From Collinsella sp. (GTDB taxonomy: Bacteria > Actinomycetota > Coriobacteriia > Coriobacteriales > Coriobacteriaceae), in assembly GCA_019425045.1 (NCBI GenBank), contig JAHYYI010000016.1:8624-46373 (forward strand): DNA of 37,750 bases. The letters are read 5' to 3'. Every line of letters starts with the position of its first letter. Within the stretch, counting starts at the first letter, position 1. The translations under genes were made by a program, and so were the position numbers. The notes beneath the pieces are model-generated. The model was not told the DNA's origin and did no database searches. It worked only from the letters and a program-made list of their open reading frames with translations. Below are positions 36,668-37,750 of the stretch, one piece after another.

Positions 36668-37365
36668 CGGCCGGCCTCCTCGACGATATTGACGAAGTTC
36701 TTAAGGATGCGCTGACCCAGCGCAGAGGATTTCTCGGGATGGAACTGGCAGCCCCACACGTTGCCGTGACGCACGATGCACGGGAAGCTCCGCGTGTAGT
36801 GCGTGCGCGCCAGAACATCGGCGGCATCGGCATCGTCGGCCACCGCATAGCTGTGGGTGAAGTACATGTTGGCGCCCTCGGCAAAACCAGCAAGCAGCGG
36901 ATCGGCCGCGCCGGCGGGCGTCATGTGCACCTGGTCCCAGCCCACGTGCGGCACCTTCAGGCGGCTCGACTCCAAGCGCGTGCACGAACCGCGCATAATA
37001 CCCAGGCCATCGATCCAGGGGCCGTCAGCCCGCTCGGAGGCATTACCGTCCGCGGCAACGCCCTCGTCCGCCGGCACGCCCTCGTCGCCGCGCTCAAAAA
37101 ACAGCTGAAGGCCCAGGCAGATGCCGAGCAGCGGAGTTCCGGCGGCGACGGCATCGAGCACCGCGTCCGCCTCGCCGCTCTGGCGCATAAAGGCGATCGC
37201 GTCATAGAACGCGCCCACGCCCGGGATGACCAGGCCGTCGGCATTGCGGATCTGCTCCGGATCGTCCGACGTGCAGGCGGCGGCACCGGCGCGCGCAAGC
37301 CCACGCGCAACGCTCGACAAGTTGCCCTTGTGGTAGTCGACCACCACGACCTTCGGTTCGCCCAC
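36664..37365 (-). CDS. hisH: Imidazole glycerol phosphate synthase, glutamine amidotransferase subunit
   Basis: Supplies ammonia from glutamine to HisF. 233 residues, class I glutamine amidotransferase: DYHKGNLSSVARGL, VIPGVGAF, nucleophile C83 in LLGICLGLQLFF, and H209/E211 in GCQFHPEKSS. The start is a GTG codon at 37363-37365 with AAGGAGGG upstream; the ATG at 37455 would run through a repeat element. A loop after C83 (DEGVPADEGVAADGNASERADG, about 94-115) is longer than usual. Overlaps hisA by four bases. Confidence 0.95.
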   Translation of the reverse strand: MGEPKVVVVDYHKGNLSSVARGLARAGAAACTSDDPEQIRNADGLVIPGVGAFYDAIAFMRQSGEADAVLDAVAAGTPLLGICLGLQLFFERGDEGVPADEGVAADGNASERADGPWIDGLGIMRGSCTRLESSRLKVPHVGWDQVHMTPAGAADPLLAGFAEGANMYFTHSYAVADDADAADVLARTHYTRSFPCIVRHGNVWGCQFHPEKSSALGQRILKNFVNIVEEAGR

Positions 37366-37387
37366 GCGACCCTCCTTTTCCCCGTTC

Positions 37388-37426
37388 AAAACCTGCCAAA
37401 AAGGGACAGATTTATTTTGGTCGGTT
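37388..37426. repeat. Family B hairpin element, copy 2
   Basis: Arm AAAACCTGCCAAAA (37388-37401) pairs with TTTTGGTCGGTT (37415-37426, two changes) around AGGGACAGATTTA. Same orientation as copy 1 at 3879. It lies 22 bases upstream of the hisH start. Confidence 0.85.
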
Positions 37427-37465
37427 AAACGTTCACCCACTGCATGAGACGACATTTCCGCAGAT

Positions 37466-37504
37466 AAAACCTGCCAAAATAAACCTGTCCCTTTTTGGCA
37501 GGTT
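37466..37504. repeat. Family B hairpin element, copy 3, inverted, overlapping the hisB stop
   Basis: Reverse-complement copy: AAAACCTGCCAAAA (37466-37479), TAAACCTGTCCCT, then TTTTGGCAGGTT (37493-37504). The hisB stop codon (37503-37505) uses its last two bases. Copies 2 and 3 face each other across about 40 bases. Confidence 0.88.
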
Positions 37505-37750
37505 ACAGCGAGCCCTTGGTGCTGGGAATACCTTGCACGCGGGGATCCAGCTCACAGGCATGGCGCATCGTGCGGCCCACGGCCTTAAAGGCGGCCTCGA
37601 TAATGTGATGCGAGTTGCTGCCCGCCAGCTCGCGCACGTGCAGCGTGAGCTTGGCGTCACGCGCGAAGGCATAGAAGAACTCGACGGCTAGCTCAGTATC
37701 GAAGCTGCCCACGCGCTCGGTCGGCACGGGCAGCTCGCAGTAGGCCTGCC
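37503..37750 (-). CDS. hisB: Imidazoleglycerol-phosphate dehydratase (partial, C-terminal part)
   Basis: Enters from the right edge on the minus strand. About 82 residues are visible: QAYCELPVPTERVGSFDTE, then LAVEFFYAFARDAKLTLHV, the metal-binding GSNSHHIIEAAFKAVGRTMR and the typical end DPRVQGIPSTKGSL. It catalyses IGP to imidazole acetol phosphate with bound Mn2+. It is followed by hisH on the same strand after about 140 bases that hold two family B repeats. The N-terminal part lies outside the window, so it cannot be seen whether a phosphatase domain is fused. Confidence 0.95.
   Translation of the reverse strand, partial: QAYCELPVPTERVGSFDTELAVEFFYAFARDAKLTLHVRELAGSNSHHIIEAAFKAVGRTMRHACELDPRVQGIPSTKGSL

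Noticed and set aside
37365..37455. Longer HisH N-terminus from ATG 37455
   Set aside because: It would translate a family B repeat and ignore the strong AAGGAGGG placed for the GTG at 37365.

Overview
The window is GC-rich and compactly coded on both strands. It reads like a member of the Coriobacteriia (Actinomycetota), most likely Collinsella or a close relative. That placement is inference: it rests on the base composition, the order mazG - eno - FtsB/DivIC-like - ppx/gppA known from Actinobacteria, alanine/proline-rich insertions in housekeeping proteins, and families of short hairpin repeats between genes. No 16S gene or other marker is present to prove it.

Layout. 1-5900: tail of an unidentified gene, NhaA antiporter, Mn-dependent pyrophosphatase, ROK sugar kinase, then a GntR regulator followed by mannose-6-phosphate isomerase (sugar phosphate entry). 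5900-11150: PcrA helicase, undecaprenyl-diphosphatase and a universal stress protein, separated by very large composite hairpins. 11150-16500: BceRS-like two-component system, an unidentified protein, PurH and a GNAT acetyltransferase. 16500-21100: DUF2207 membrane protein, glutamyl-Q tRNA(Asp) synthetase, metallophosphoesterase and a small membrane protein. 21400-24110: DUF4342 protein followed by an OmpR/EnvZ-type two-component pair. 24130-25600: VOC protein with an orphan PTS IIB, and a membrane-anchored helical-repeat protein. 25600-27640: tRNA-Leu(UAA), a duplicated tRNA 3' end, arrays of small hairpins and one AAA/DUF4143 ATPase; this looks like an accessory insertion zone. 27640-33070: ppx/gppA, FtsB/DivIC-like, eno, mazG, YfcE-like phosphodiesterase and a solo LarC C-terminal domain. 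33360-37750: a PHP-type histidinol phosphatase candidate convergent with hisB-H-A-F-I-E, which gives most of the later half of histidine synthesis.

The most unusual content is not in the genes. At least ten short dispersed elements in four sequence families (A-D) lie between genes. In families A, B and one D copy, family-specific inverted arms flank a conserved (G)GGGAC core. Two of them supply the stop codon of a his gene. Separately, four very large nested palindromes (about 90-130 bp) sit at gene ends, one of them inside the his operon. I interpret the short elements as REP-like sequences possibly moved by an unseen transposase. No transposase, integrase or CRISPR array is visible in the window.
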